DNA of 60,213 bases, taken from positions 1 through 60,213 of the forward strand of contig JABDGH010000009.1 of assembly GCA_013286145.1 (NCBI GenBank), in the 5' to 3' direction. Made by a program: the position numbers and the translations under genes. Origin of the DNA: Verrucomicrobiota bacterium (GTDB lineage: Bacteria; Verrucomicrobiota; Verrucomicrobiia; Methylacidiphilales; UBA1321). Numbering within the stretch: the stretch's first letter is position 1; each line of letters starts with the position of its first letter. The notes beneath the pieces were generated by a model, which was given only the letters and a program-made list of their open reading frames with translations, was not told the DNA's origin and did not search any database. Positions 34,779 through 45,800 of the stretch are shown one piece after another.

Positions 34779-34793
34779 AACTGAGCCACTACC
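34778..34793 (-). repeat. Right terminal inverted repeat
   Basis: AAACTGAGCCACTACC, the exact complement of the left end. Confidence 0.95.
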
Positions 34794-34801
34794 GAATAAG
34801 A
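34794..34801. repeat. Target-site duplication, right copy
   Basis: GAATAAGA directly after the right inverted repeat and directly before the stop codon of the minus-strand gene ending at 34802. Confidence 0.92.
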
Positions 34802-35128
34802 TTAGGGCGCGCTTTCCTCCATCGTGGCTATCCACCAACGGGAAGTGATCCGGAATTTGGCGCGACCAAAACTGCGTTGAAAATAGAGTTTGAGCACCAG
34901 GCCATTCGTCGTTCGGATGCGATACCCATGTTTTCGCACATATCTTTCACCACTGCCGTGAGCGCAATCACCATATTCTTTCCATTGTTCCAGCACCTCG
35001 GTCACCATCCATTCCTTTTTTCGCCAACGGAATTTTCGGGGCAGCCCCGGTTCACCCCGGGCTATCATGCTGGCATCAAAACTTCTATCGATGGGCGTGA
35101 TCGGTTCGCTGATAAAGGAATCCGGCAT
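34802..35128 (-). CDS. DUF6504-like small protein
   Basis: A 108-residue protein with GLPRKFRWRKKEWMVTEVLEQWKEYGDC, then YVRKHGYRIRTTNGLVLKLYFQR, a pattern of a small beta-barrel-like domain resembling DUF6504 (proteins often near DNA repair genes). Function unknown. The IS1-like element inserted immediately beyond its stop; before that event the stop was only about 25 bp from the Cys-rich Cus gene on the same strand, so the two may once have shared a transcript. Confidence 0.7.
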   Translation of the reverse strand: MPDSFISEPITPIDRSFDASMIARGEPGLPRKFRWRKKEWMVTEVLEQWKEYGDCAHGSGERYVRKHGYRIRTTNGLVLKLYFQRSFGRAKFRITSRWWIATMEESAP

Positions 35129-35137
35129 AAAATGAAT

Positions 35138-35188
35138 CTACCTTATTTTTGACAAATCTCTGACATTTTCGATCATAAATTAAGGTAG
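35138..35188. promoter_or_regulatory. Inverted repeat in divergent intergenic region
   Basis: CTACCTTA (35138-35145) and TAAGGTAG (35181-35188) flank a consensus TTGACA (35149-35154) between the DUF6504-like gene and the plus-strand cupin gene. The -10 partner is weak. A regulator site or stem-loop is possible. Confidence 0.35.
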
Positions 35189-35342
35189 GTTTTAAAAGTA
35201 ATAGGCGTGATCCCGTTCACATCCTGACCCATAATCAACCATGCTTCGTTCCGCCTCGATTTTTCTCGCAGCCATCCTGTTGCCCAGCCTGGACAATCAT
35301 CCCTTGCTGGACAAACGCTCCGTGCAGATCAAAGTTTGGCCC

Positions 35343-35669
35343 ATGAATATTTTGAATATCCATGACGCCACGGAATGGTTTGAGGTTTTGCACACCACGG
35401 CTCAAAGCCAAAGCGCTGTTATGACTCTAAAGCCGGGTCATCGCAGTTCTGAGAGGACAAATGTTCACAAAAAGAGCGATCAGATTGTTCTTGTTGTGGA
35501 AGGCGAAATCGAGGCGGAGATCGCAGGCGAAAAGAGACTCCTGCATTCCGGCGACACATGCATCGTACCCGCTGGCACACCACATCGCTTTGAAAATGCC
35601 GGTAAGGGTCGGGCTGTGACTTTCAATGTCTATACGCCACCTGAATACGCTTACGACGAGAAGGGTTGA
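35343..35669 (+). CDS. Cupin-domain protein
   Basis: A 108-residue single cupin: MTLKPGHRSSERTNVHKKSDQIVLVVEGEIEAE is motif 1 region and GDTCIVPAGTPHRFENAG is motif 2. Motif 1 normally gives two His and a Glu; here HKKSDQ keeps one His and the Glu is further on, so metal binding is uncertain. Start ATG 35343 (MNILNIHDATEWFEVL) fits the family; 34 codons upstream are open but would add a hydrophobic N-terminus not seen in the family. Ligand unknown. Confidence 0.8.
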   Translation: MNILNIHDATEWFEVLHTTAQSQSAVMTLKPGHRSSERTNVHKKSDQIVLVVEGEIEAEIAGEKRLLHSGDTCIVPAGTPHRFENAGKGRAVTFNVYTPPEYAYDEKG

Positions 35670-35687
35670 GCAGATAAAGTTAAAAAA

Positions 35688-35906
35688 TTAACGTCCCAAT
35701 GCCACGGGTTCCACAACCTCTTTCAATTCTTTCTCATCGATCAGGGCGAGAATTTGCGCAGCCAAGGTACGCTCGCCATTGATGAAACCGTCCCGATGAG
35801 GATCGGCCTGAGGTAGATTCATCTCCTCACCAGCCAGGGGCTGAACTTCCAAAACCCTGGACATGGCCAGCTTCCGTATGCGTTCAAGTTTGGTTTTTTC
35901 GTTCAT
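35688..35906 (-). CDS. Small acidic helical hypothetical protein
   Basis: A 72-residue protein, MNEKTKLERIRKLAMSRVLE then acidic helices (ILALIDEKELKEVVEP). It is probably cytoplasmic and all-helical. Its place 48 bp beyond the efflux operon on the same strand allows read-through. I do not recognise it. Confidence 0.5.
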   Translation of the reverse strand: MNEKTKLERIRKLAMSRVLEVQPLAGEEMNLPQADPHRDGFINGERTLAAQILALIDEKELKEVVEPVALGR

Positions 35907-35954
35907 CTCTTAATAAAAGGCCGATTCACCAAACATTCAAGTTAACCAAGCGCA

Positions 35955-37466
35955 TTATTTTTTAGCCTTCACAATTTGCGACTGAGCCTCGGGAACGTCA
36001 GCCACTCCATGCGACGAAGGGAGTTTCGAAACATCCCAACCACCGCCCAACGCTTCGATCAGGAGAACACTGGTGGTCATGCGCCGGGTGCGAAGATTGA
36101 CCGCCGTGACTTCATTATTCAGGGCGATTGTTTGCGCGGTGATGACCTGAAGGTAATCCTGGGTGCCCGCTTTGTATTGGTTCGTGGCGATATCGAGGGA
36201 TTGTTGCGCTGACTTCACCGCCTCATCCTCGACCGCAGCTTCGTTTTCCAGGATACGCTGGCCGGAAAGATTATCCTCCACTTGCTGAAAAGCGGTCAGA
36301 ACCGTCTGCCGATAGGCGGCGACGGTCGCTTCGTAATTCGCCTGTGCTTCCTGAACCTGCCCGTGCGTTTTGCCTCCATTAAAAAGAGTTTGCGCCAGAA
36401 CAGGTCCAACTGACCAAAAAAAGCTGGGACCCGAAAATAACTGCGAAAGTTGAATCGATTCCTGCCCCAGGGATCCGTTAAGGGTAATGCTCGGATAGTA
36501 AGCCGCCACCTGAACTCCAATGGAGGCATTGGCGGATGCGATGCGACGTTCCGCTCCCGCAATGTCAGGCCGTCTTTCCAGTAAGACCGAAGGCACAGCG
36601 ACCGGCACCAGCGGTGGCGTTGCTGTCAGCGGAGTTTCGTTCAGTGAAAAAATTGAAGCCGGTTTGCCAATCAGGGTGGCGATGGCATGTTCGAATATTG
36701 CGCGCTGTACACCGAGGTCGATAAGCTGCGCTTTCGCCGTTTCGAGTTGGGTTTTGGCCTGGGCCACATCCGCCTTGGAAGCTATGCCGCCATTGTAACG
36801 GTTTGTCGTCAGGGTGAGAAATTTCTCATAAGACGCCACGGTCGTATCGAGTAATTGCTTCTCGGCATCGAGTCCGCGCAGACTGAAATAATCCTGCGCC
36901 AACGTCGCCTGGTAGGAGAGGCGCGCATTTTCAAGGTCGGCGAACGATGCCTGGGCCGATGCGGAATTGGCTTCCACGTTGCGGCGAACAGCCCCCCAAA
37001 TATCCACCATATAGGAAGCCTCCAAAGGCAGATTATAGAGACCTTGTGCAACGGCTCCGGTATGGCCACCGGAACTGCTTGAACTGGAACGGGCGGTAAG
37101 ATTTTGCGATGCCTGCGATTCCGTATAGGCGGGATTGGCTGTAAGCGTCGGGAATAAACCTGCCCGAGTCACTTTGACCAGCGCCGCTGCCGCGCGGAAC
37201 TGCGCCTCGGCTTGAAGCACATTTTGATTTGAGATATTGACCTGATTTTCCAGCGTGTTGAGTTGCTGATCGTGATAAATTTCCCACCATTTTCCACGAA
37301 TCGCATCGTCCTTCGGGTGCGCCTGTTTCCAGTCGCCCATTTCCTTGTAGGAGGCAGGCGTAGGATCTGAAGGCTTGACGTAATCGGGCCCGACCATGCA
37401 ACTGCTGAAAAGCAGCGGTATTCCAGCGAGCAAGGCGGTAGAAAAAATGAGACTTCGGAAATTCAT
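35955..37466 (-). CDS. Outer-membrane efflux channel (TolC/OprM, NodT type)
   Basis: A 503-residue outer-membrane factor. A lipoprotein signal ends in LLFSSC (Cys 23), with PDYVKP after it. Two OEP repeats with long helices (GDWKQAHPKDDAIRGKWWEI; LNTLENQVNISNQNVLQAEA; VPSVLLERRPDIAGAERRIASANA) make the periplasmic barrel. It provides the exit duct of the RND pump encoded next to it. The in-frame TTG at 37484 overlaps the pump stop, but ATG 37466 gives a normal lipoprotein signal. Confidence 0.93.
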   Translation of the reverse strand: MNFRSLIFSTALLAGIPLLFSSCMVGPDYVKPSDPTPASYKEMGDWKQAHPKDDAIRGKWWEIYHDQQLNTLENQVNISNQNVLQAEAQFRAAAALVKVTRAGLFPTLTANPAYTESQASQNLTARSSSSSSGGHTGAVAQGLYNLPLEASYMVDIWGAVRRNVEANSASAQASFADLENARLSYQATLAQDYFSLRGLDAEKQLLDTTVASYEKFLTLTTNRYNGGIASKADVAQAKTQLETAKAQLIDLGVQRAIFEHAIATLIGKPASIFSLNETPLTATPPLVPVAVPSVLLERRPDIAGAERRIASANASIGVQVAAYYPSITLNGSLGQESIQLSQLFSGPSFFWSVGPVLAQTLFNGGKTHGQVQEAQANYEATVAAYRQTVLTAFQQVEDNLSGQRILENEAAVEDEAVKSAQQSLDIATNQYKAGTQDYLQVITAQTIALNNEVTAVNLRTRRMTTSVLLIEALGGGWDVSKLPSSHGVADVPEAQSQIVKAKK

Positions 37467-37480
37467 GTGATAAAGGGGTT

Positions 37481-40400
37481 TCAAGCTTCCTGACCTATCG
37501 GGAATTCTTCCGTAGCCTTATTTTCGTGGGAGCGATTCCACCATAGCGAAAGACGATCCCAATAAAGATAAACCACCGGCGTCGTGTAGAGCGTGAGAAC
37601 CTGGCTGACCAGAAGACCGCCGATGATCGTGATCCCCAGTGGCCGACGAAGTTCTGCGCCCGTGCCCGTGTCGAGCGCCAGGGGCAAGGCTCCGAGCATC
37701 GCGGCCATCGTCGTCATCAAAATGGGACGAAAACGCAGGAGGCATGCTTCATAAATGGCATCACGCGAGCTTTTGCCTTCATTCCGTTCCGCAGCCAGCG
37801 CGAAATCGATCATCATGATCGCATTTTTTTTCACAATGCCGATCAACAGAATGACGCCGATTATGGCGATGAGGCTTAGATCCGTTTGCCAGATGATCAA
37901 CGCGAGCACCGCGCCCACGCCTGCCGAGGGAAGTGTCGAAAGAATCGTGATGGGGTGAATATAACTTTCATACAAAATCCCCAGCACGATATAAACCGCC
38001 GCCAGGGCTGTTAAGATCAGCAACGGCTCGTTGGCCAGGGCCACCTGGTAAGCCTGTGCTGTGCCTTGAAAACCACCTCGAACCGTCGCAGGCATCTTGA
38101 TTTTGCTCTGCGCCTCATTAATGGCTGTCACCGCATCCCCCAAGGCCTTGCCGGGAATGAGATTAAACGAAAGAGTAACCGCGGCAAACTGGCCCTGGTG
38201 ATTCACGGTAAGGGGAGCGGTGGTCGGGACGTATTGAGCCAGCGAACTGATCGGAACCTGTTGGCCGCTGGGAGAGGTGACATAAATATCACGGAGCGAT
38301 TGCGGATCCTGCCCGTATTGCGGAGCCGCCTCCATGATAACGTGGTACTGGTTGAGCGACCTGTACATGACGGAAACCTGCCGCTGACCAAAGGCGTCAT
38401 AAAGCGTGTTATCGAGGAGCAGTGGGGAGATGCCAAAACGGGCCGCCGTATCCCGGTCATATTGCAACATGGCCTGCATACCCAGGTTTTGCTGATCGCT
38501 GTTAACGTCAGTAAGAATGGGAATTTTACGGAGTTGTTCCAGCAATTTTGGCGCCCATTGCGACACCTCCTGATAACTGTCGCTCTGCAACGTATATTGA
38601 TAAAGGGAGTTGCTTTGCCGACCACCGACGCGGAGATCCTGCGCCGATTGCAGATAAAGCACTGCACCCGGCACCTTCGCCAACTTCGGTTTCAGTCGTT
38701 CAATGATGATGTCCGCCGAATCATTGTGGCGTTCTTTCAACGACTTCAAGGAGATGAAGAGACGCGCCGTATTCGCCGTCCCGCCGCCGGTAAATCCGGC
38801 AATGGTATCAACGGCAGGATCGGTCTGGACGATTTTGATCATTTGCAAAAGACGCTCCTGCATGGCCTGAAAGGAAGTCGATTGATCCGCCAGGATGGAA
38901 CCCGTCAATCGCCCTGTGTCCTGTTGCGGAAAGAATCCCTTGGAAACATAGGAAAAGAGAAAGATGTTCAGCGCGATCATAAAAATCAAAACGATCAGCG
39001 TTATGGCCGGATACAAAAGCACGCGGCTCAACGTGGTTTCGTATATTCCGAGAACCCATTTGAAAATGTGCTCGGTCGAACGATAAAGTCGCCCATGTGA
39101 TTCTTCCCGCGCGGGTCGCAGAAGCATGGCGCACATCATCGGTGTGGTCGTGAGTGAAATGACCATCGAGATCACGATGGCCACGCAAAGTGTGATGGCA
39201 AATTCGCGAAATAGCCGTCCCACGATTCCGCCCATCAACAAGATGGGAATAAAAACTGCAACGAGCGAAATGCTGATGGATAGGACGGTAAAGCCGATCT
39301 CTTTTGCGCCATGCAAAGCTGCCGCAAGTGGTGCCATGCCCTTCTCCAGGTAGCGCGTGATATTTTCCACCACGACAATGGCGTCATCCACGACAAAACC
39401 GGTCGAGATCGTCAACGCCATGAGCGAGAGATTATCGAGACTGAAGCCAAGCAGGTACATTACGCCGAACGTTCCGACCAGGGAGACCGGAACCGCAATG
39501 CCGGGGATGAACATCACGCGGATATTCCGGAGAAAGACAAAGACCACGAGAATGACCAATGCAATGGAAATAAGCAGGGTTATTTCCACATCCTGAATGG
39601 AAGCTCGAATGGTTGTCGTGCGATCCATGACGACCGCCAGCTTGATGGCCGGGGGAACGGCGGCGTTAAGCTCCGGTAAAAGCGCCCGAATGCGATCGAC
39701 CGTCTCGATGATATTGGCGGCGGGTTGACGGGAGATGATGAGCAACACCGAGGGCTTGCCGTCGGCGTAACCAGCATTGCGTATATCCTCAACCGAATCC
39801 TGCACGTCCGCAATGTCGCTCAGTCGCACGGGCGCGGAATTTCGATAGGCGACAATCAGGGGTTTGTAGTCGACGGCCTTATAAAGCTGGTCATTAACGT
39901 CGATTGTCCAGGTATGCAGGGCATCGGCAAAATGGCCTTTCGGTTTGTTGGCATTCGCTGCGGCGAGAACCGTGCGCACCTCTTCCAGCCCGATCCCATA
40001 TTTGTTGAGCGCGGTCGGATTGACCTCGACGCGCACCGTCGGCAACGAGCTGCCTCCCACACTCACCTGGCCGACGCCATCGACCTGCGAGAGTTTTTGC
40101 GCGAGGACGGTCGAGGCATAATCGTACATCTGGCCTTTGTTGTAGATGTCCGAGGTCAGGGAGATGAGCATGATGGGTGAATCGGCCGGATTCACTTTTC
40201 GATAGCTGGGATTACCCGGTAAATTCGCCGGTAAATTTCCACGCGCTGCATTGATTGCCGCTTCCACATCCCGCGCCGCCGCATCGATGTTCCGATTGAG
40301 ATCGAATTGCAAAGTAATGTTCGTTGAGCCAAGCGAACTGTTTGAAGTCATCTCCGTGACACTGGCAATGCGGCCAAATTGGCGTTCGAGCGGAGTGGCA

Positions 40401-40588
40401 ATGGACGACGCCACCGTTTCCGGACTGGCACCGGGAAGACTGGAAGAAACTGATATGGTGGGGAAATCAACCTGCGGAAGAGGCGAGACTGGCAATAGGT
40501 AAAAGGCGAGCCCCCCGGCCAGTGCCACGGCCAGCGTGAGCAGCGTTGTCGCAATCGGCCTGCGAATAAAAGGTTCCGAAATGTTCAC
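37481..40588 (-). CDS. RND multidrug efflux pump subunit (MdtC-like)
   Basis: A 1035-residue HAE1-type RND protein with 12 transmembrane helices and two periplasmic loops. The first helix motif [22 protein letters not shown], the paired Asp in [20 protein letters not shown] (about 405) for proton relay, and [15 protein letters not shown] are typical. It overlaps the preceding RND gene by 4 bp. Two adjacent RND genes with one adaptor and one channel suggest an MdtBC-like heterotrimer, in which one subunit conducts protons and the other binds substrate. Confidence 0.94.
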   Translation of the reverse strand: MNISEPFIRRPIATTLLTLAVALAGGLAFYLLPVSPLPQVDFPTISVSSSLPGASPETVASSIATPLERQFGRIASVTEMTSNSSLGSTNITLQFDLNRNIDAAARDVEAAINAARGNLPANLPGNPSYRKVNPADSPIMLISLTSDIYNKGQMYDYASTVLAQKLSQVDGVGQVSVGGSSLPTVRVEVNPTALNKYGIGLEEVRTVLAAANANKPKGHFADALHTWTIDVNDQLYKAVDYKPLIVAYRNSAPVRLSDIADVQDSVEDIRNAGYADGKPSVLLIISRQPAANIIETVDRIRALLPELNAAVPPAIKLAVVMDRTTTIRASIQDVEITLLISIALVILVVFVFLRNIRVMFIPGIAVPVSLVGTFGVMYLLGFSLDNLSLMALTISTGFVVDDAIVVVENITRYLEKGMAPLAAALHGAKEIGFTVLSISISLVAVFIPILLMGGIVGRLFREFAITLCVAIVISMVISLTTTPMMCAMLLRPAREESHGRLYRSTEHIFKWVLGIYETTLSRVLLYPAITLIVLIFMIALNIFLFSYVSKGFFPQQDTGRLTGSILADQSTSFQAMQERLLQMIKIVQTDPAVDTIAGFTGGGTANTARLFISLKSLKERHNDSADIIIERLKPKLAKVPGAVLYLQSAQDLRVGGRQSNSLYQYTLQSDSYQEVSQWAPKLLEQLRKIPILTDVNSDQQNLGMQAMLQYDRDTAARFGISPLLLDNTLYDAFGQRQVSVMYRSLNQYHVIMEAAPQYGQDPQSLRDIYVTSPSGQQVPISSLAQYVPTTAPLTVNHQGQFAAVTLSFNLIPGKALGDAVTAINEAQSKIKMPATVRGGFQGTAQAYQVALANEPLLILTALAAVYIVLGILYESYIHPITILSTLPSAGVGAVLALIIWQTDLSLIAIIGVILLIGIVKKNAIMMIDFALAAERNEGKSSRDAIYEACLLRFRPILMTTMAAMLGALPLALDTGTGAELRRPLGITIIGGLLVSQVLTLYTTPVVYLYWDRLSLWWNRSHENKATEEFPIGQEA

Positions 40589-43500
40589 GTCGTCTCCGCC
40601 TCCACCTCGGACTCGGATACCACTTCATGCTCCCCATCATCCGAATGTTCGGAACGACGGCCCGTTAGCCATCGATTCAAGCGGTCAAATCCGAGGTAAA
40701 TCACCGGCGTTGTATAAAGAGTGAGCAACTGGCTCATGATCAGTCCGCCCACAATCGCGATACCGAGTGGCCGCCGCAGTTCGGAACCAGTTCCCGCACC
40801 CAATGCCAGCGGAAGACCGCCAAACATCGCCGCAAGCGTGGTCATCAGAATGGGCCGGAAACGCAATAGACACGCCTGGTAAATCGCTTCGAGCGGTTCC
40901 TTTCCATGCTCGCGCTCTGCTTCAAGCGCAAAATCGACCATCATGATCGCATTCTTCTGCACAATGCCGATCAGCAGGATGATACCGATCAAAGCGATGA
41001 TATTGAGATCGTTATGAAATAACATGAGCGCCAACAACGCGCCCACGCCCGCCGATGGCAGCGTCGAAAGAATCGTGATCGGATGAATGAAGCTCTCGTA
41101 AAGAACCCCGAGGATGATATAGACCGTGATCATCGCGGCCAAAATCAGGAGCGGCTCGCTGGTGAGCGAAGCCTGGAAAGCTTGCGTCGCGCCTTGATAT
41201 GCGGCCTCGATGCTGGGCGGCATATTTAATTCCTGTTTCGCCTGGTCGATGGCCTTGACTGCCTCGCTCAACGAAACTCCCGATGCGAGATTGAAAGACA
41301 GGGTGGTCACGGGAAACTGGCCCTGGTGATTGATCGCCAATGTTCCCGCCTGAGTGTCCCAATGCGTGAAGGCGCTCAGCGGCGACGGACCACCCCCGGT
41401 CGTCGGCGTGATATAGATATTATTGAGATCGTCCGGGTTCTTCTGGAACTCAGGATTCACTTCGATAATGACATGGTACTGATTGACCTGGGTGAACATG
41501 GTCGAGACTTGGCGTTGGCCGAACGCATCGTAGAGAGTGTTGTCGATGGCCAAGGTGGTCAGGCCGAGACGCGACGCGGTATCGCGATCCAAAATCAACG
41601 AGGCGCGAAGACCCGAATTTTGCTGGTCACTGGCCACATCGCGCAATTGCGGCAACGCCTTTAATTTGTCGAGCAGTTGTGGCGCCCAGGTATTCAATTC
41701 GGTCACGTTGGGATCTTCCAGCGTGTATTGGTACTGTGTCCGGCTGACACGATCCTCCACGGTAAGATCCTGCACCGGTTGCATGAAAAGAGTGATGCCG
41801 GAAGCTTTTCCAAGCACCGACTGCAAACGCTGGATGATTTCATTCACACCCGTCTTGCGTTCCTCAAGCGGCTTGAGATTGATCAGCATTCGCCCGGTAT
41901 TGAGCGTGGTGTTGGTTCCATCAACACCGATGAAGGAAGACAAACTATCAACGGCGGGATCCTCGAGAATGATTTTGGCCACGGCCTGCTGGCGCTCCGC
42001 CATGGCCGGAAACGAAATATCCTGGTCGGCTTGCGACACACCTTGAATAAGTCCTGTGTCCTGGATGGGAAAGAGACCCTTCGGGATTTCAATATATAAA
42101 AAGATCGTCAAGAACAGGGTGCCGAGCGCGATGAGCAAAACAATCGGTTGAAAGCGAAGAACGACTTGAAGTGTTTTTCCGTAAAACGAAATGACCGCGT
42201 TAAAGGCATCTTCAGATATTTGAAAAACCCGGTTGTGATGCGTTTCTTCCCGCGACTTGAGCAATTTGGCCGCGAGCATCGGTGTCAGCGTCAGGGAGAC
42301 CAGGGCCGAAATCAGGATGGTGAAACTGAGTGTGATGGCGAATTCACGGAAAAGCCGACCAACAATATCGCCCATGAAAAGGAGCGGGATCAATACAGCG
42401 ATAAGTGAGATCGTAAGCGCAACAATCGTGAAGCCGATCTGCCCCGCGCCTTTCAAGGCGGCTTCGAGCGGGGAATCTCCTTCCTCGAGATAACGGACAA
42501 TATTTTCGATCATCACAATGGCATCATCCGCCACGAAGCCGGTCGATATGGTCAACGCCATGAGTGTGAGGTTGTTGATGCTGAATCCAAACATGTACAT
42601 AGCGGCAAAGGTGCCGACCAGGGAAAGCGGCACGGCGATGCCTGCGATGAAAGTCGCGGAAACTGTACGGAGAAAAAGGAAGATCACCCCGACCACCAGG
42701 ACAATCGTGAGCATAAGTTCAAACTGCACGTCCTTGACCGAGGCTCGGATGGTCGTGGTGCGGTCGGTCAAAATTTGAACCTGAATCGAGGGGGGGAGCG
42801 TCTGGCTCAGCTTGGGTAATAGCTCCTTGATGCGATCAACCACCGCGATGATATTGGCACCCGGCTGGCGCTGGATATTCACGATGATGGCCGGGGCATT
42901 GTTCATCCACGCCGCCTGCCGGTTATTCTCGGTATCGTCCTTGATTTCTGCCACGTCGGACAGTCGAACCGGCGCGCCGTTGTGATACGCGACAACCAGC
43001 TTGGCGTAGTCGGCGCTGGAGAGAAGCTGGTCGTTGGCTCCAATCTGGTAAGCCTGAAGTGGGCCGTTGAAACTGCCCTTGGCCTGGTTTGAATTTGCAG
43101 CCCCGACCGCAGTGCGAATATCTTCGAGATTGAGGCCGTAGGAAGAGAGGGCTGTTGGATTTACCTGAATCCGGACGGCCGGTTTTTGACCACCCACGAT
43201 GCTCACCAGGCCGACACCGGCCAATTGGGAAATCTTTTGAGCCAGGCGCGTGTCGGCCAAATCCTCAATCTTGGAAAGAGGCATGGTCTGCGAAGTCAGG
43301 GCCAGGGTGACGATGGGCGCATCCGCAGGATTCGTTTTGCTGTAAATCGGAGGATTGGGCAGATCAGTCGGCAGGTAGGTCTGGGCACCGTTGATCGCTT
43401 GTTGAACCTCCTGCTCGGCCACGTCGATATTCAGGCTGAGACTAAATTGCAACGTGATGACAGAGCTTCCGTCCGAACTGGTCGAGGTCATCTGTTGCAA

Positions 43501-43728
43501 GCCCGGTACCTGGCCGAGTTGCCGTTCTAGCGGCGCTGTGACTGAGGAGGCCATGACATCCGGGCTTGCGCCGGGGTAGAAAGTAACGACCTGCATCGTT
43601 GGATAATCGACCTCGGGCAACGCGGAAATGGGCAACTGAAAATAGCCCGTGATGCCCATCAACAAAATGGCGGCCATCAACAGCGTGGTCGCCACGGGCC
43701 GTAAAATAAACATCCGGGAAGGACTCAT
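40585..43728 (-). CDS. RND multidrug efflux pump subunit (MdtB-like)
   Basis: A 1047-residue HAE1 RND protein, with [20 protein letters not shown] as first helix and [22 protein letters not shown] for the proton-relay Asp pair. The periplasmic docking and pore domains are complete ([20 protein letters not shown]). The C-terminus is unusually acidic ([20 protein letters not shown]). It is coupled to the second RND gene by a 4-bp overlap and preceded by the adaptor at 21 bp. Confidence 0.94.
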   Translation of the reverse strand: MSPSRMFILRPVATTLLMAAILLMGITGYFQLPISALPEVDYPTMQVVTFYPGASPDVMASSVTAPLERQLGQVPGLQQMTSTSSDGSSVITLQFSLSLNIDVAEQEVQQAINGAQTYLPTDLPNPPIYSKTNPADAPIVTLALTSQTMPLSKIEDLADTRLAQKISQLAGVGLVSIVGGQKPAVRIQVNPTALSSYGLNLEDIRTAVGAANSNQAKGSFNGPLQAYQIGANDQLLSSADYAKLVVAYHNGAPVRLSDVAEIKDDTENNRQAAWMNNAPAIIVNIQRQPGANIIAVVDRIKELLPKLSQTLPPSIQVQILTDRTTTIRASVKDVQFELMLTIVLVVGVIFLFLRTVSATFIAGIAVPLSLVGTFAAMYMFGFSINNLTLMALTISTGFVADDAIVMIENIVRYLEEGDSPLEAALKGAGQIGFTIVALTISLIAVLIPLLFMGDIVGRLFREFAITLSFTILISALVSLTLTPMLAAKLLKSREETHHNRVFQISEDAFNAVISFYGKTLQVVLRFQPIVLLIALGTLFLTIFLYIEIPKGLFPIQDTGLIQGVSQADQDISFPAMAERQQAVAKIILEDPAVDSLSSFIGVDGTNTTLNTGRMLINLKPLEERKTGVNEIIQRLQSVLGKASGITLFMQPVQDLTVEDRVSRTQYQYTLEDPNVTELNTWAPQLLDKLKALPQLRDVASDQQNSGLRASLILDRDTASRLGLTTLAIDNTLYDAFGQRQVSTMFTQVNQYHVIIEVNPEFQKNPDDLNNIYITPTTGGGPSPLSAFTHWDTQAGTLAINHQGQFPVTTLSFNLASGVSLSEAVKAIDQAKQELNMPPSIEAAYQGATQAFQASLTSEPLLILAAMITVYIILGVLYESFIHPITILSTLPSAGVGALLALMLFHNDLNIIALIGIILLIGIVQKNAIMMVDFALEAEREHGKEPLEAIYQACLLRFRPILMTTLAAMFGGLPLALGAGTGSELRRPLGIAIVGGLIMSQLLTLYTTPVIYLGFDRLNRWLTGRRSEHSDDGEHEVVSESEVEAETT

Positions 43729-43749
43729 GGATTCCCTTTCCGAAAATGC

Positions 43750-45048
43750 TTAACTGCCGCCATTGTTGTTGGCGTTACCGTTCATTTGCAGGATGACCTT
43801 GCTCTCGTTCTGCAATTTATCCACGCCGTCAATCACCACGATGTCGCCGGGGGACACACCGCTTTGAACTTCCGCATTGTCACCGTCAATGGTACCCACC
43901 GTCACGGTTTTCATGGTCACGGTGCTGGCGCCTGCTTCCGTATTCACCACATAAACAAAAGTATCCTGCGTACCATGTTGGATGGCCGCCACCGGCACCG
44001 TGGTGACATCCTGCTTCATCTCCACCAACAGGCGCGTGTTGACGAATTGATTGGGAAAAAGTGAATTATCCTCGTTTGGGAAAACAGCTTTCAATTTGAG
44101 TGTGCCGGTTGTCTGGTCGATCTGGTTATCGACCGTGAGCAGAGTTCCCTGCGCGAGCTTTTTTTCCTTCTTGCGATCATAAGCATCCACCGGTAATTGC
44201 TGCCCGGTATTGAGCTTGGAGACCACCGGCTGAAGGCTGTCCTCGGGAATGGTGAAAACCACCGTGACGGGCTGTACCTGGGTGATCACAAGCAATCCAG
44301 TGGTGTCGGAGGCGTGTACCATATTTCCCTGGTCCACCAGACGAAGACCGACGCGACCACTGATCGGAGCCGTGATATTGCAGTAAGTGATATTGAGCTT
44401 GGCGGTATCAACCAACGCCTGGTCGCTCTTGACGGTTCCTTCATCCTGCGTCACGAGCGCATCCTGTGTGGCCAGGGTCTGTTGGGGAATGGAATCCTGC
44501 GCCCACAGCGTTTTGTAACGCTCCAAGTCGATTTGCGCGTTTTTGAGCAATGCTTGATCATGCAAAAGTTGACCCTCGGCCTGCGACAATTGATCCGCAT
44601 AGGCTCTCGAATCGATTTGCAGTAACAGATCGCCCTCCTTGACCGTCTGCCCTTCCACGAAAAGCACCTTCATCAATTGTCCATCGACCCGGCTTTTGAC
44701 TGTCACCGTGTTCATCGGCGTAACGGAACCGAGGCTGGTTAAATAGACGCCGACATTGCCCTTCACCGCTGTCGCACCGATCACGCGGATCTTACTCCCG
44801 GCTCCGCCGCCTGCGCCACCACGCTTGGATGTTTTAGCAGTTGCGGTTGAATCGGCCGGGGTCTGCCCATGCTTGAGCAGGAAAAAACAAACACCCAAGC
44901 CAAGTACAATGAAAATGGCCAGAACCGATAGTAGTAATCCAGAGCTTGAACGCGGCTTGCCGGTTTGGATCCGCGTGGAATTTCCCAGGCTCTCCCCGTT
45001 CGGTGAGGTGACGTCGGGACGAATTTGTTTCTCGGATAACTGCGCCAT
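43750..45048 (-). CDS. RND efflux adaptor (membrane-fusion protein)
   Basis: A 432-residue periplasmic adaptor with an N-terminal membrane anchor (about 34-58, SGLLLSVLAIFIVLGLGVCF), a biotinyl-lipoyl-like split domain (VTPMNTVTVKSRVDGQLMKV; SGRVGLRLVDQGNMV), the hairpin, and beta-barrel (ATLxVxN-type: GTLKLKAVFPNEDNSLFPNQ). A Gly-rich linker (KRGGAGGGAGSK) follows the anchor. It connects the pump to the channel. Confidence 0.94.
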   Translation of the reverse strand: MAQLSEKQIRPDVTSPNGESLGNSTRIQTGKPRSSSGLLLSVLAIFIVLGLGVCFFLLKHGQTPADSTATAKTSKRGGAGGGAGSKIRVIGATAVKGNVGVYLTSLGSVTPMNTVTVKSRVDGQLMKVLFVEGQTVKEGDLLLQIDSRAYADQLSQAEGQLLHDQALLKNAQIDLERYKTLWAQDSIPQQTLATQDALVTQDEGTVKSDQALVDTAKLNITYCNITAPISGRVGLRLVDQGNMVHASDTTGLLVITQVQPVTVVFTIPEDSLQPVVSKLNTGQQLPVDAYDRKKEKKLAQGTLLTVDNQIDQTTGTLKLKAVFPNEDNSLFPNQFVNTRLLVEMKQDVTTVPVAAIQHGTQDTFVYVVNTEAGASTVTMKTVTVGTIDGDNAEVQSGVSPGDIVVIDGVDKLQNESKVILQMNGNANNNGGS

Positions 45049-45062
45049 AAATTCCTCCTGAA

Positions 45063-45491
45063 CTATTTCTGCCCTTGAGACGGCGGAGGATCGGATAATA
45101 GCAAACCGTTTAACCGTTTCTTGCGATCTTCGTTAACCTTATTATAAGCGTCACGTTGTTCGGGAGTCATCTGTTCGCCAATCTTTTGATGGTATTCATC
45201 CATTGTACTGATGATATTCGTGCCAAATTGACGACGCTCCTGGTAAAGCTGCTGCGTCATCTCCTTGACGAGAGGCGCGATGTGGCTTTGTTCATCAGAA
45301 GTCAGGTGATAATCGGTGATATATTTTTGATTGATCCGCGCGGCCATGCTCTCCGGATCGCCCGTGTTGTTAAGAAAACGCGATAATCTCGTATCAGTAT
45401 AATCCATCATGACAAGTCCGCCAATGATCGCGCCGATGAAAAATACGGCGATGAATACAGCCGTGATTTTACGTGAAGGAAGCATACTCAT
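45063..45491 (-). CDS. Spy/CpxP-like periplasmic protein
   Basis: A 142-residue membrane-anchored periplasmic protein: one hydrophobic segment (about 9-30), then helices with YHLTSDEQSHIAPLVKEMTQ and EQMTPEQRDAYNKVNEDRKK, the LTxxQ-like pattern of Spy/CpxP/ZraP stress chaperones and sensors. In an operon with a sigma factor and an efflux pump it is probably the periplasmic sensor or buffer; this is inferred from context. Confidence 0.75.
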   Translation of the reverse strand: MSMLPSRKITAVFIAVFFIGAIIGGLVMMDYTDTRLSRFLNNTGDPESMAARINQKYITDYHLTSDEQSHIAPLVKEMTQQLYQERRQFGTNIISTMDEYHQKIGEQMTPEQRDAYNKVNEDRKKRLNGLLLSDPPPSQGQK

Positions 45492-45506
45492 ATTCGTGTG
45501 GAAAAA

Positions 45507-45800
45507 TTAGGAAAGTGGGACATTCTCCACCTGAATAAGACCCCTTATCCCTGGCTCAAAATCAGGGTGATTGTGAAAATGGAGACTCAGGGTAACGCCT
45601 ACCGTGATCACCAACATGGCCAAGGAGGCAAAAAGGGCGCGCATGCCAATTTTTTCCAGTTGTTCCCGCTCATTTTTTTCTTCCTTGAGCCGGGACATGG
45701 TGCGCGTCAAGAAACCGTATGGCGGGGCAATATCCCCGGCAAAAGCGGGAGCGCTTTGCGCCAGCAAAGAATGCCATTTTTCATCTTCTTTCATGTTCAT
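45507..45800 (-). CDS. Anti-sigma-factor-like single-pass membrane protein
   Basis: A 97-residue protein: a cytoplasmic N-terminal ~50 residues (EKWHSLLAQSAPAFAGDIAP, TRTMSRLKEEKNEREQLEKI), one transmembrane helix (about 52-73, MRALFASLAMLVITVGVTLSL) and a short periplasmic tail. It overlaps the sigma gene by 4 bp (ATGA). This is the usual place and plan of an ECF anti-sigma factor, although the zinc-binding HxxxCxxC motif is absent. Confidence 0.7.
   Translation of the reverse strand: MNMKEDEKWHSLLAQSAPAFAGDIAPPYGFLTRTMSRLKEEKNEREQLEKIGMRALFASLAMLVITVGVTLSLHFHNHPDFEPGIRGLIQVENVPLS

Larger units (their letters stand above)
32201..34793. mobile_element. IS1-like transposon with passenger genes
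   Basis: A 2593-bp element with perfect 16-bp terminal inverted repeats GGTAGTGGCTCAGTTT (32201-32216 and its complement at 34778-34793), flanked by the 8-bp direct repeat GAATAAGA. The ends begin with GGT as in IS1. A single-ORF IS1-type DDE transposase fills the right third; the left two thirds hold three cargo genes unrelated to transposition (80-residue basic protein, ClpP-fold protein, 67-residue protein). A simple IS1 is about 0.8-1.2 kb, so this is a passenger-bearing form. All parts appear intact, implying recent insertion. Confidence 0.92.

Noticed and set aside
38066-39100. 344-codon plus-strand frame opposite an RND pump
   Set aside because: Antisense of a well-conserved pump gene; no domain and no start context.
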